A DNA stretch of 64,000 nt, taken from NCBI GenBank assembly GCA_965277615.1, contig CBDIDG010000005.1, positions 620,001 to 684,000 on the forward strand. The letters are read 5' to 3'. Source of the DNA: Bog-532 sp965277615. GTDB lineage: Bacteria; Actinomycetota; Actinomycetes; Streptosporangiales; Streptosporangiaceae. The position numbers were made by a program, and so were the translations under genes. How positions within the stretch are numbered: position 1 is the first letter of the stretch; each line of letters begins with the position of its first letter. Below are positions 25,016-33,747 of this stretch, in pieces. The notes beneath the pieces were generated by a model. It saw only the letters and a list, made by a program, of their open reading frames with translations, was not told where the DNA came from and did no database searches.

Positions 25016-28000
25016 TCAGCTGCGCCCAGCCAGGTCCTGCTCGCAGCGCTGGACCAGTGCGATGCTCCCGTGGGCGCTGGCCAGCGCAGCGGCTGAACGC
25101 AGCCGTGCGATGGCGACGTCCCCCTCGTCATAGCGGGCGCGCATCCGCATCACCTCGGGCAGCCACCACAGATCGTCGTGGACCCGCCCCATGGTGAGCG
25201 CCGCGTCGAGGGTGGCCCGGGCGGCATCGGGCCGGCCGCTGCCGGCCTGGAGGTCGGCGAGCAGCGACAGCCAGTAGGGCATGCGGGTCAGCGAACCGGA
25301 CGCCTTGAGGTTGTCGATGCCGTGCCGGGCGAGCTGCAGGCCAGGTTCGCCCCGGCGGGACCAGCCGTCCAGGATCAGCCCCCACTCCCGGTAGTAGGCG
25401 AACGCGTAGCGCTCGCACAGCTCCCGCAGCTCGGTCCGGGCCTCCTGGAGCGCGGGCAGATCACCGCGCATCTGGTGCAGCACGCTGGCGTAGGCCAGGG
25501 CTATCGCCAGCATGTACGGATGATCGATGGACCGGGTCAGGGCCAGGGCGCGGTGACAGCAGGACAGGGCTTCCCCGTCATGGCCGAGTAGCCAGTGGGC
25601 ATGGGCGGCATACGCCGTCGCGTGCACGTCGGGCCGCTGGCCCGTGCTCATGGGCACGGTCCCGCTGGCCAGCCCGGCCGCGAACTCGAAGTGCCGCACT
25701 GCCTCAGCCGGCTTGCCGAGGCTGACGCCGGAGCACCCCACGACGAAGCGGGCGGGGCCACTCTGCTCGGAGTCCGGGCCGGACAGGGCCAGGGTGCGGG
25801 TGGCTATCTGATACCCGTCGGCGATGCGCCCCTGGACGAATCGCGTCGCCGAGAGCGCCGCCATGGCCGTCAGGGTCGAGTTCTTGCGGCCCAGCGGCTC
25901 CGCCAGGGCGACGGCCCGTTCCAACACCTGTTCCAGGTCGGGGGAGGCGTAGCCGAATCTGGCGTTCAGTGGCGGAGCCATGGCTTCCAGCAGCTCGAGC
26001 TCGAGCGAATCGCGGTCCCGGCCCGGCGGCTGCGCCAGCACGACCAACAGCGCCCGGCGGTGCAGCCGGATCGACTCGGCGTGCGCGAACCGGTCCGCAG
26101 CGATGTCGGCGGCGCGCCGGTAGTACGCCACGGCCCGGCCCGGGCGGCCACCCCGGGCGTACTGGTCCGCCAGCTGGGCGGACACGGCGTCAGCGTCGTC
26201 GGCGTGCAGCAGTTCCAGGCCCTGGGCAATGCGGCGGTGCAGCAGCCAGCGTTTCGGCGGGCTGATCTGCGAATAGGCGGTCTCGCGCAGCAAGTCGTGG
26301 GAGAAGTCGTAACCGTCACCGAACTCCCGCACGATCCGCCGCCGCCACAGCTCGTCGACCGCCTCGACCACGACGTCGGCGTCCAGGTCGCTGGCCTCGG
26401 TCAGCAGGTCGAGAGTGAAGTTTGTGCCCACCGCGGCCGCGAGGTCGGTCACCTCTTGCACCGCGGTGCTCGGATGGCTGAGGCGGCTGCGCAGCACGGC
26501 CGCGAGGTCCCCGGCGGGCAGCGGCGCAGCACCCTGGTCGACGCCGTCGCGCACCGCCTCGGTGATGTACAGCGGGAAGCCGCCGGTGGTCGCCTGGAGC
26601 AGCTGGACGTCGGCCTGTGGCAGCGGACGGCCAGAGATCGCCTCGGCCAGCCGGGCCGTATCGGCCGACTCCAGCGGGCTCAGGGACAGCTCCGTCAGCA
26701 GCCCGGAGGCTCGCATCCGCGTGATCCAGCCCGCCAGCTCGTGATCCTCGTCGGGGCTGTCGTCGCGCAGCGACCCGATCACCAGGACCGGGGCGGACGG
26801 GTCCAGGCCCAGGCAGAAGGTGATGAAAGCGAGCGTCTCCTGATCGCACCACTGGAGGTTTTCCAGGACCAGCAGCAGCGGGCGGCCCGCGCTGAGCAGC
26901 GCCCGGGCGAGACCTTCGAAGAAGCGATGGTGCTGCCAGGCATCGGCCATGACCCGGGACGCGTCCGCGGGCTCGCCGTGCCCCTGGGCCGGGATCAGCC
27001 GGTCGACTTCGGTACGCCAGGCTGGGTCCAGTTCCCCGGCCGCCACCTGGACGGCGGGGTTCCGTAGCCAATCCGCCACCGGGGCCATGGCCAGCCGCCC
27101 GAACGTCCCGAAGCACTGGGTGCTGGCCACCACAGCGCCCTGCTGCTGCGCGATCCCGGCGATCTCTGCGATCAGCCTGGTCTTCCCGACCCCGGCCCCG
27201 CCGCGGACCAGCACCAGCGCCGGACGGCCGACGGCCGTTGACTGCCACAGGCCCGTCAGCAGGCTGAGCTCTCGGGGCCGGCCGACGAGCTGCCCCGCGG
27301 CCCGGCCGGGGCGCCCGGCCGCGGCCATCACTGGCTGGCCATCGGTAGGTGCCGGTTCGCTGCGGGCCAGCAAGCCCGCCACGGCCTGGCGGGTGGCCGG
27401 GTCCGGGGTGACACCAAGCTCGCGTTCCAGCACCGAGGCACAGTGGTGGTAGGTGCTCAGCGCGCCGGCCCGGTCGCCAAGATCGGCTTGCAGCCGCATC
27501 AGGGTCCGGTAGCCGGTCTCCTCCAGCGGCTGCAGCGCTACCCGCCGCCGGGCGGACTGCACGGCTCCGGCCAGGTCACCGGTGGCGGCCTGGGCCTGGC
27601 TCAGCAGGTCGCACAGCTCCACGCACTGGCGCTCGAGCTCAGCCCGGGCCTCCAGCAGCCAGTCGTCGTAAGCGCCGGGCAGGAAGTCGCCCTTGTACTG
27701 GGCGACCGCTCGGGCCGCGTGCGTGAGGACCTGCTGCTCGCTGTGGCCTGCGGCCAGGGTGGCCTGCCGCTCGAGGTCAAAGATGCGCACATCGACTTGG
27801 CACGCCGGGGTGTCCTGCCAGCACAGGTCCCTGGGGGTCACCAGGAGGCAGGGTTCGTCACCCAGGACCTGACGCAGCTGATGCAGTTCACGGCGCAGGT
27901 TGGTCAGCGCCTGCGCTTCGGTCGAGTCCGGCCAGAACAAGCCGGCGATACGCTGCCGGGCCTGGGGCGCCTTGGCGTGCAGGGCCAGGAAGCCGATCAG

Positions 28001-28087
28001 GGCAGTCGAACGCGCCGATCGGGTCCGGACTCGGCCGGTCCCATCGTCAGTGATGGCCTGTTCCCCGAACAGAGACACCCGGAGCAT
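25016..28087 (-). CDS. Large SARP/BTAD-type regulator with AAA ATPase and TPR-like domains
   Basis: A 1023-residue protein. The N-terminal OmpR-like DNA-binding domain (ARQRIAGLFWPDSTEAQALTNLRRELHQLR) is followed by a bacterial transcriptional activation domain (about 90-250). An ATPase starts near 275 (LVGRPRELSLL, then Walker A GGAGVGKTR). The long helical C-terminus reads like TPR repeats. This AfsR-like layout activates secondary-metabolite or stress genes in actinomycetes. No biosynthetic cluster is adjacent; the FAD oxidase downstream on the same strand is the nearest candidate target. ATG 28087 with AGGAGG 11 nt upstream. Confidence 0.9.
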   Translation of the reverse strand: MLRVSLFGEQAITDDGTGRVRTRSARSTALIGFLALHAKAPQARQRIAGLFWPDSTEAQALTNLRRELHQLRQVLGDEPCLLVTPRDLCWQDTPACQVDVRIFDLERQATLAAGHSEQQVLTHAARAVAQYKGDFLPGAYDDWLLEARAELERQCVELCDLLSQAQAATGDLAGAVQSARRRVALQPLEETGYRTLMRLQADLGDRAGALSTYHHCASVLERELGVTPDPATRQAVAGLLARSEPAPTDGQPVMAAAGRPGRAAGQLVGRPRELSLLTGLWQSTAVGRPALVLVRGGAGVGKTRLIAEIAGIAQQQGAVVASTQCFGTFGRLAMAPVADWLRNPAVQVAAGELDPAWRTEVDRLIPAQGHGEPADASRVMADAWQHHRFFEGLARALLSAGRPLLLVLENLQWCDQETLAFITFCLGLDPSAPVLVIGSLRDDSPDEDHELAGWITRMRASGLLTELSLSPLESADTARLAEAISGRPLPQADVQLLQATTGGFPLYITEAVRDGVDQGAAPLPAGDLAAVLRSRLSHPSTAVQEVTDLAAAVGTNFTLDLLTEASDLDADVVVEAVDELWRRRIVREFGDGYDFSHDLLRETAYSQISPPKRWLLHRRIAQGLELLHADDADAVSAQLADQYARGGRPGRAVAYYRRAADIAADRFAHAESIRLHRRALLVVLAQPPGRDRDSLELELLEAMAPPLNARFGYASPDLEQVLERAVALAEPLGRKNSTLTAMAALSATRFVQGRIADGYQIATRTLALSGPDSEQSGPARFVVGCSGVSLGKPAEAVRHFEFAAGLASGTVPMSTGQRPDVHATAYAAHAHWLLGHDGEALSCCHRALALTRSIDHPYMLAIALAYASVLHQMRGDLPALQEARTELRELCERYAFAYYREWGLILDGWSRRGEPGLQLARHGIDNLKASGSLTRMPYWLSLLADLQAGSGRPDAARATLDAALTMGRVHDDLWWLPEVMRMRARYDEGDVAIARLRSAAALASAHGSIALVQRCEQDLAGRS

Positions 28088-28141
28088 CTCAATGCGGCCT
28101 CCTGATGACCAGATTAGACCGGGTCTGCCGGGCTATGTGGC

Positions 28142-28795
28142 CTATGGACGGGCGGGGTTGCCGTTATCGAGCAGGCCCAGCCGGCGGCGCACGATCTGGC
28201 GGGCCAGGTCCAGGACGGCGGGGTCGTCACGCAGGACGAAGTTGGCGTCGGTGGCCAGGATGATGCCGTTCAGCTCGAACGCGAGCCGGTTGGGATCGTC
28301 GTCGGAAGGAAGCTCGTCCTGCTCGATGGCGGTGGCGGCGAAGCCGCGGATTAGGTCCACGAATCCGGCCTGGAAGTCAGCGACGGCCTCCTTGACCGGG
28401 CCGGGACGGGTGCCCATCTCCAGGACGGCCCCGGCGAAGAAACATCCGCCGGGGAAGGTGCGGCGTTGCAGGTGCGCGAAGAATGCCTCGCACACGGCCT
28501 CGAGCTGGGCCTGGCCGGCCAGTGCCGCCAGGGCGGGCCGGATGACTTCGTCGGTGAAGTTACGCCCCGCCTCTTCCACGGTGGCCAGCTGCAGTTCCTG
28601 CTTCGAGCCGAAGTGCGCGTACAGGCCGCTCTTGCTCATCCCGATTGCGGCGGCCAGGTGCCCGATCGACAGGCCCTCCAGGCCGTCCACCGTGGCCAGC
28701 GACACGGCGGCGTGCAAGATCGCGCTGCGGGTGCGCTCCCCGTCGGCGCGCGGGCGGCGCGGGGCACGCGGGGCCTGATCGGCAGTCTGAATCAT
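28142..28795 (-). CDS. TetR-family regulator with TetR_C (acrR-like) ligand domain
   Basis: About 217 residues. The HTH is SAILHAAVSLATVDGLEGLSIGHLAAAIGMSKSGLYAHFGSKQEL in pieces; the ligand domain contains FPGGCFFAGAVLEMG, typical of the TetR_C_16/LmrA-like group. ATG 28795 is favoured (an in-frame ATG at 28804 exists). TAAGTT lies 7 nt before 28795 and ATGACA 16 nt further, with an operator arm between, suggesting a leaderless, autorepressed transcript. Divergent from a DsrE-like gene. Confidence 0.87.
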   Translation of the reverse strand: MIQTADQAPRAPRRPRADGERTRSAILHAAVSLATVDGLEGLSIGHLAAAIGMSKSGLYAHFGSKQELQLATVEEAGRNFTDEVIRPALAALAGQAQLEAVCEAFFAHLQRRTFPGGCFFAGAVLEMGTRPGPVKEAVADFQAGFVDLIRGFAATAIEQDELPSDDDPNRLAFELNGIILATDANFVLRDDPAVLDLARQIVRRRLGLLDNGNPARP

Positions 28796-28805
28796 CGTTG
28801 ACAAC

Positions 28806-28852
28806 TTAGCACGATCGTTCGTACTGTCATTAAGAACGAACGATCGTGCTAA
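28806..28852. promoter_or_regulatory. 47-bp operator: 17-bp perfect inverted repeat
   Basis: TTAGCACGATCGTTCGT at 28806-28822 and its exact reverse complement at 28836-28852 are separated by 13 nt. Each arm contains ACGATCGT, itself palindromic, so each could be a separate TetR site. The left arm lies between TTGACA (28798-28803) and TACTGT (28822-28827) on the plus strand. It also lies between the mirror-image -35/-10 of the TetR gene on the minus strand. Confidence 0.85.
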
Positions 28853-28906
28853 CTAGGTCGCAGGGCAACCGTCCCGGCGGCTGGCACCGGGATGAGAGGG
28901 AAGACG

Positions 28907-29272
28907 ATGGCGGGCAAGGCAGTGATCAGTCTCAGCACCGGCCTGGAGGATTCGGAAAAGGTGACCGTGGCGTTCCTCGTCGCGGTCGGCGCGGCCGAGT
29001 CCGGGCGGCCGACGCTGATGTTCCAGACGAAGGAGGCCGTCCGGCTCGCGCTGGACGGCGTGGCGGCGGGCGTCGCCTGCGATGGTTGCCCACCACTGCA
29101 GGATCTGCTGGCCCGGTATGAGAAGGCCGGCGGCCAGTTCATGGTCTGCCCGATCTGCTTCAACGCCAAGCGACTCGACGACGCCGGCCTGCTGCCCAAC
29201 GCCGAACTGGCTGGCACCGTCCAGCTGTGGGAATGGATCGGCGACGAAGGAGCGACCACCTTCAGCTACTGA
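28907..29272 (+). CDS. DsrE-family protein with two CxxC pairs
   Basis: A 121-residue protein: KAVISLSTGLEDSEKVTVAFLVAVGAAES is the DsrE/F-like start. It then carries ACDGCPPL and MVCPICFNAK, two CxxC pairs that could bind metal or relay sulfur. Ends TVQLWEWIGDEGATTFSY. ATG 28907 has GAGAGGGAAG upstream. It is probably derepressed when the divergent TetR binds its ligand. Function within the family (sulfur transfer, metal or redox) is not decided by the sequence. Confidence 0.82.
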   Translation: MAGKAVISLSTGLEDSEKVTVAFLVAVGAAESGRPTLMFQTKEAVRLALDGVAAGVACDGCPPLQDLLARYEKAGGQFMVCPICFNAKRLDDAGLLPNAELAGTVQLWEWIGDEGATTFSY

Positions 29273-29341
29273 GGATCGCCTTCGGACGGGGCCCGGTGCC
29301 GCACCGCTGGGCTCCGTCCCGAGCCGGCCAATCGCCGGGGC

Positions 29342-30070
29342 TCAGGTGTCGAGCTCGGCCGCGACCTTCAGCCGCTCGATCACTGCCGTCGCGCCGGGGA
29401 TTTCCAGGAGAAGTTCCCGGTCGTTCTTGATGGCCGTGACGATCAAGCGCAGTCGCTGGCGGTCTTTCCTGGTCAGTTGTTCGTTCGCGAAATCGGCGGT
29501 GGTGACCAGCCCAGCGAGGACAACAAAGTCGCGACGGTGACGAGCCACGCCAGGATCGCCTGCGTTGCCATGTGCAGCTGCTTTCACAACGAGCGCACCG
29601 ACGAGGTTTGGCCGCCAGACGCTTCCTTCCCGGCCGCCGACGGTCACCGCCACGACCTCGCTGCGCTGCAGCGCCTGGGTCCCGCCTGCGGTTGGCAGCG
29701 TCGGGCTGCCGGTAACGCCCTGGCGTTCGCTGGCCCGCTGGCCCACACCGTCGGGTAGCAGCACATCAATCGACGCCTGGCCGCGCACCCAGCGGTGCTG
29801 GCGCCCCTCTGCTGAAATCCCCGCTGACGTGAACCCGATGCCGGTCAGCGCACTGGTAAACGTACGCAACATGTTCGGGTCGGCCCTCACATCGATCACG
29901 GCGTCGACGTCGTTGGTCGGTCGCACCGGGAATTGGCCACGCTCGGCGCAATACAGATGGACGAGCTGCCCACCGATAAGGGTCCAGCCCTCGCCCAGGT
30001 GGTCGTAAAGGTCGAGGACGCCGAGCCACGAGGCGGTCTGCTCCGGCGGCATAGCCGGCATGACGATCAT
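29342..30070 (-). CDS. Nucleotidyltransferase-like protein, putative toxin of an HTH-NTase pair
   Basis: A 242-residue protein. WTLIGGQLVHLY followed by RPTNDVDAVIDV is the GG(S/Q)...T.DVD signature of the MNT/AbiEii-type nucleotidyltransferase fold; the two Asp of NDVDAVID would bind metal. VGALVVKAAAHG and a C-terminal helical part follow, as in AbiEii-like toxins. Its start overlaps the stop of the HTH gene by 4 nt (ATGA), the usual antitoxin-then-toxin arrangement. Enzymatic target (tRNA, nucleotide) unknown; the toxin label is inference. Confidence 0.75.
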   Translation of the reverse strand: MIVMPAMPPEQTASWLGVLDLYDHLGEGWTLIGGQLVHLYCAERGQFPVRPTNDVDAVIDVRADPNMLRTFTSALTGIGFTSAGISAEGRQHRWVRGQASIDVLLPDGVGQRASERQGVTGSPTLPTAGGTQALQRSEVVAVTVGGREGSVWRPNLVGALVVKAAAHGNAGDPGVARHRRDFVVLAGLVTTADFANEQLTRKDRQRLRLIVTAIKNDRELLLEIPGATAVIERLKVAAELDT

Positions 30071-30786
30071 CGCTTGGCTGTCTCTCGTTCCTGGGCCACC
30101 TCATGCAGCAACTCGGCGGCCCGCAGTTCCTCGCGGGGGCCACGTTGCTCGGCGAGATCGGCGGCCAGCAGGAGTCTTGAGCCGGGATAGGCCTTCTGCC
30201 CGTGAGGGAGCACGTGGACGACGACGTTAGCGCCGCTGTCGGCTGGCATCAACAAGAACTCTTCCGCCAGCGGCTTGAGATCCTGGGATGAGACGTAGCC
30301 ATCGACGTCAGTCGAGGCGATGCCACTGGCCGCAGGGCTGATGATCGATTTCCAGCGCGGATCCTCGCGCAACGCGGGCAGATCGGCACTAGCCGCTTTG
30401 CGTAGCTCCCGCCGAGCACGATTGCGTAGCCCCACGCGCAACACCGACGCCAACCTCCGCACATCCTGCTCGTGCTTCGGGGCGTCGTTCGCGAGTGCGA
30501 GCAGCGCAGCGAGTCGTGATTTAGCCCGTGCTCGCTCCCCAGGCGCCAGCGCTCGAAGGGACTCCTCGTCTCCTTCGGCCAGCGCGATGATCGCCCACGC
30601 CGACCGGGCCGAAAGCGGTCGACCAGGCCTATGACGCTCGGCCACTCGGAGCAGCGAAAGCTCGTCGACGACCCATTGCGAACCGATGCGCTCGGCCCGC
30701 AGCGATCCATCCGCGATCCTTTGATGGATGCGCGACACTCCTACGCCGAGGCTTTTCGCGGCCTCAGCAACGCTCACGCTGGCCAT
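30067..30786 (-). CDS. MerR/excisionase-like HTH protein, putative antitoxin
   Basis: A 239-residue protein. The N-terminus MASVSVAEAAKSLGVGVSRIHQRIADGSLRAERIGSQWVV (read in pieces) is a helix-turn-helix of the excisionase/MerR type. The remainder is helical, with LLALANDAPKHEQDVRRL and a C-terminal PHGQKAYPGSRLLLAADLAEQRG. The gene precedes and overlaps the nucleotidyltransferase gene and has its own leaderless promoter. An autorepressing antitoxin role fits, but no biochemical family match is certain. Confidence 0.7.
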   Translation of the reverse strand: MASVSVAEAAKSLGVGVSRIHQRIADGSLRAERIGSQWVVDELSLLRVAERHRPGRPLSARSAWAIIALAEGDEESLRALAPGERARAKSRLAALLALANDAPKHEQDVRRLASVLRVGLRNRARRELRKAASADLPALREDPRWKSIISPAASGIASTDVDGYVSSQDLKPLAEEFLLMPADSGANVVVHVLPHGQKAYPGSRLLLAADLAEQRGPREELRAAELLHEVAQERETAKR

Positions 30787-30792
30787 AACACA

Positions 30793-30821
30793 ATCATAGA
30801 AGATTTTATAGGAATGTGTAA
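30793..30821 (-). promoter_or_regulatory. Leaderless sigma-70-type promoter for the HTH-NTase pair
   Basis: On the minus strand TTACAC (30816-30821), a 17-nt spacer and TATGAT (30793-30798) are followed by 6 nt and the ATG at 30786. Transcription should start at or next to the A of the start codon, and there is no Shine-Dalgarno. The stretch 30787-30830 is strikingly AT-rich for this genome. Confidence 0.75.
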
Positions 30822-30854
30822 CAGATTCCCAGAGTACCTAGCTGAGCGGGGTGC

Positions 30855-32178
30855 CTAGGTGAGCGGGGCTGATTGCGTGCTGGGCGACGACCAGTCGTGT
30901 TCCTTGGCCACGTCGTGGAGGGCCAGGAACTCGGCGAAGGATTCGCGCCGGACCGCGAGCCGGTCGCGGCCACCCGCGACGAAGACGATGGCCGGCTTGC
31001 GCGCACCGTTGTAGTTGTTTGTGAGGGTGTACGAGTAGGCCCCGGTCGCGGCCAGGACGACCGTGTCGCCGACGGCGGGAGCGTTCAGCTCGGCCCGGTC
31101 CACGAGCAGGTCGCCCGACTCGCACTGGCGCCCGACCAGCTGCACCGTGCGGTCCGGTCCGGCGTTGGCCCGATCGGCCAGGATCGGGCTGTAGCGCTGG
31201 CCCGTGAGCGCGGTATCGAGGTGGTCGGCCAGGCCGCCGTCGACGGCGACGAACGTGCGTCCGGTCGTCTTGACCGTGGTCACCGTGTAGACGGTGATAC
31301 CGGCCCGGGCCACGATCGAGCGGCCCGGCTCGATCAGCAGCTTGGCCTGCGCGGGGAGAACCGCCTGGGCGGCGGCGACCACCTCGTCGAGATAGGCCTC
31401 GACGCTCGGAGCGGAGTCGGTCTCGACGTAGTTCACCCCGAGGCCGCCGCCGATGTCGTAGACGGGAAATTCGCCGACGGCCGACACCCGGCGCACCGCC
31501 TCCCCGAACGGGGCCGTCTGCACGATCTGGGAGCCGATATGGACGTGCAGCCCGTCCAGTCTGATCTTGTCGTTCGTGCGCAGCTCCGCCGCCAGTTCGA
31601 CCGCCTGCTCGAGCGTGACCCCGAACTTGGCGGTGTCGCCGCCGGTGGCCTGCGACTCGTGGGTGTCGGCGTCGATGTTCGGGATGACGCGCAGGAGCAC
31701 GCTCTGGCGGCGGCCCTCCGGCACGGCCGCGGCGATCCGGTGCAGGTCGTCGCGGCCGTCGACGATGATCGTGCCCACGCCGTACTCGACCGCGCGGCCG
31801 ATCTCCTCATCGGATTTGGCGTTCCCGTGCTGGTAGATGCGGCCGCCCGGGACACCCGCCTCGATGGCCATGATGAGCTCGCCGAGGCCGGCGACGTCGA
31901 TGCTCATGCCCTCCGACGCCGCGACCGCGTACATGGCCACGATCGGCAGGGATTTAGACGCGAACAGCACCTCTGAGTTCGGCCACCGTGCGGCCAGCCC
32001 GTCCACGTACCGCCGCATCTGACGGCGCAGACCCGCCTCGTCGATGACGTGCAGCGGGGTCCCGTAACGCCGCGCCAGGTCCACAACCGGGATGCCGCCC
32101 ACCGTGAGCTGCCCTCGCTCGTTGACGGCCGACTCTTCCGGCAGGACGTGGCCGAGCCGTTCGAACGCTCCGGACACG
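30855..32178 (-). CDS. lysA: Diaminopimelate decarboxylase (LysA-like)
   Basis: About 440 residues, a PLP enzyme of alanine-racemase fold type III. It has FASKSLP with the PLP lysine, the HVHIGSQI motif, YDIGGGLGVNY for phosphate binding, EPGRSIVA, and the substrate/active-site CESGD near the end. Function: meso-diaminopimelate to L-lysine plus CO2. GTG 32178 has GGGAGAGG upstream; upstream in-frame sequence to 32414 is a shadow of the sigma gene. No other lysine genes are nearby, so it may be a second copy or a relative with a different amino-acid substrate. Confidence 0.87.
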
Positions 32179-32202
32179 GACCTCTCCCTTGCCGACTGCG
32201 AT

Positions 32203-33177
32203 TCACAGCAGCGTAACCGGCAGATCGAAGTGAGCGAACAGCGCTGGGTCAGTGAACAGGGAGATGCGTTTGAGGTGAGCGGCCGTGGTGGCCAGGACGA
32301 CGATCGCGAACGGGTGGTAGCTCCCGTCGTCACCGCGGTGGTAGGCGGCCGCGCCGAGCTGGCCGTTGGCGCGCAGGGCGGCCATCTTCCAGTCGCCGGG
32401 GGAACCGATGGCAAAAGCGGCGAGATACGGGACGCAGGTGGCTTTGCCCGAGAACCAGGTCGTGGTGCCGGTCATTTCCAGCGCCGCGTCGTCGGCCAGC
32501 AAACGCTCAAGGGCGGCCATATCCGATTGCGCGAAGGCGGCCATGTACCGGTCGAGCACGCGGCGGGCACCCTGGTCGGTGGGCTCGGCCAGGTCCTCAT
32601 CGCTGAGCGGCACTTGGGCCAGCCGGGCGCGGGCGCGCTGTAGCAAGCTCTTCAAGGCCGGAACCGAGACGGCGAGCACTTCAGCGGCACCGGCCGGGGT
32701 CAAAGCGAGCACGTCGCAGAGGATCAAGGCCGCCCGCTGGCGCGGCGGGAGGACCTGATGCGCGGCCACCAGAGCGAGCCGGACGTTCTCCCGGGCCGTG
32801 ACGATGCGGGCCGGGTCGTCCGTATCGCCGGTCACCAGGTGATCCGGGACCGGTTCGAGCCAGCGCACGCCCAGAGGCTCCGGCTGGAGCCGGGCCAAGG
32901 GGTCAGGTGACGGCGGCCCGAGCCCCGAAGGCAATGGCCGCCGGGGCCGGCGCTGCAGCGCGGTGAGGCAGGCGTTGGTGGCGATCCGGTAGAGCCAGGT
33001 CCGAACGGACGACCGCCGCTCAAAGCGGCTGAACGCTTGCCAGGCGCGGACGTAGGTCTCCTGCACGACGTCCTCTGCGTCCTGGACGGACCCGGTCATC
33101 CGGTAGCAGTGAGCGAACAGCTCTCTTCGGTAGGGCGACGTCGCCGCCGCGAACTGCTCGGCGTCCACTTCGGGCAT
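32203..33177 (-). CDS. ECF sigma factor with SnoaL-like tail (SigG/SigX5 type)
   Basis: About 324 residues. Region 2 is FAHCYRMTGSVQDAEDVVQETYVRAW, then SVRTWLYRIATNACL; region 4 is LPPRQRAALILCDVLALTPAGAAEVLAVSVPALKSLLQRAR in pieces. An NTF2-like tail of about 110 residues (DRYMAAFAQSDMAALERLLADDAALEM) may act as built-in control. ATG 33177 is preferred over 33183 because AGAAGGG is then about 8 nt upstream. Divergent from the PPOX protein at 33259, a plausible target. Confidence 0.9.
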   Translation of the reverse strand: MPEVDAEQFAAATSPYRRELFAHCYRMTGSVQDAEDVVQETYVRAWQAFSRFERRSSVRTWLYRIATNACLTALQRRPRRPLPSGLGPPSPDPLARLQPEPLGVRWLEPVPDHLVTGDTDDPARIVTARENVRLALVAAHQVLPPRQRAALILCDVLALTPAGAAEVLAVSVPALKSLLQRARARLAQVPLSDEDLAEPTDQGARRVLDRYMAAFAQSDMAALERLLADDAALEMTGTTTWFSGKATCVPYLAAFAIGSPGDWKMAALRANGQLGAAAYHRGDDGSYHPFAIVVLATTAAHLKRISLFTDPALFAHFDLPVTLL

Positions 33178-33258
33178 GACCATAGCCCTTCTGACTCGGG
33201 CGGCCAGAAAAAATCGTCGCACGCGATTCCCGGCAGGTGGTCCGCGGGTCAATACGGC

Positions 33259-33747
33259 ATGACTACACCACACAATGACGCACCCGCTGACTCCGCACCG
33301 GCCTACGAGGACCCCCTCAGGACAGGACTGCCTGCGGACCGGGCCCTCGAAGCGGCCCGGCAGATCCTCGGCCGTCCCCACCTGTCGGTGCTGGCCACGA
33401 CCAACGCCGACGAGTCAGCGCAGCTGTCGGTGATCTTCGTCAAACCTGACGGTGGTGACATCCTGTTCAGCACGATCGAGGGCCGGCGCAAGACAGCGAA
33501 CATGCTGCGCGACCCGCGAGTGACCCTGTTGCTGCACAGCCTCACCGCCGCGGCCACCGACAGCGCTTACGCCACGATCTACGGCACCGCCGAGGTCATG
33601 GACGACCCGGACGGCGCGTTCCACCAGGTGATGTACGACCTCCACATGGGCGGCGCGACGCCACCCTCCGAGCCCGGGGCGCACCGGCTCATCGTCCGCA
33701 TCCGTCCGCACCGGGCCTACGCGGCCCTGCCCTACTCCGCCCAGTAG
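33259..33747 (+). CDS. PPOX-fold (FMN or F420-binding) protein
   Basis: A 162-residue split-barrel protein: ARQILGRPHLSVLATTNADESAQLSVIFV in pieces, GRRKTANMLRDPRVTLLL and YATIYGTAEVMDDPDG. The pattern matches F420-dependent reductase-like pyridoxamine oxidase relatives. Divergent from the SigG-like factor; its 3' end overlaps the convergent ECF42-like gene by 16 nt. Substrate unknown. Confidence 0.85.
   Translation: MTTPHNDAPADSAPAYEDPLRTGLPADRALEAARQILGRPHLSVLATTNADESAQLSVIFVKPDGGDILFSTIEGRRKTANMLRDPRVTLLLHSLTAAATDSAYATIYGTAEVMDDPDGAFHQVMYDLHMGGATPPSEPGAHRLIVRIRPHRAYAALPYSAQ

Noticed and set aside
25016..28087. SARP-type regulator as marker of a secondary-metabolite cluster
   Set aside because: No polyketide, peptide-synthetase, terpene or lanthipeptide genes occur on either side; only an FAD oxidase is adjacent.
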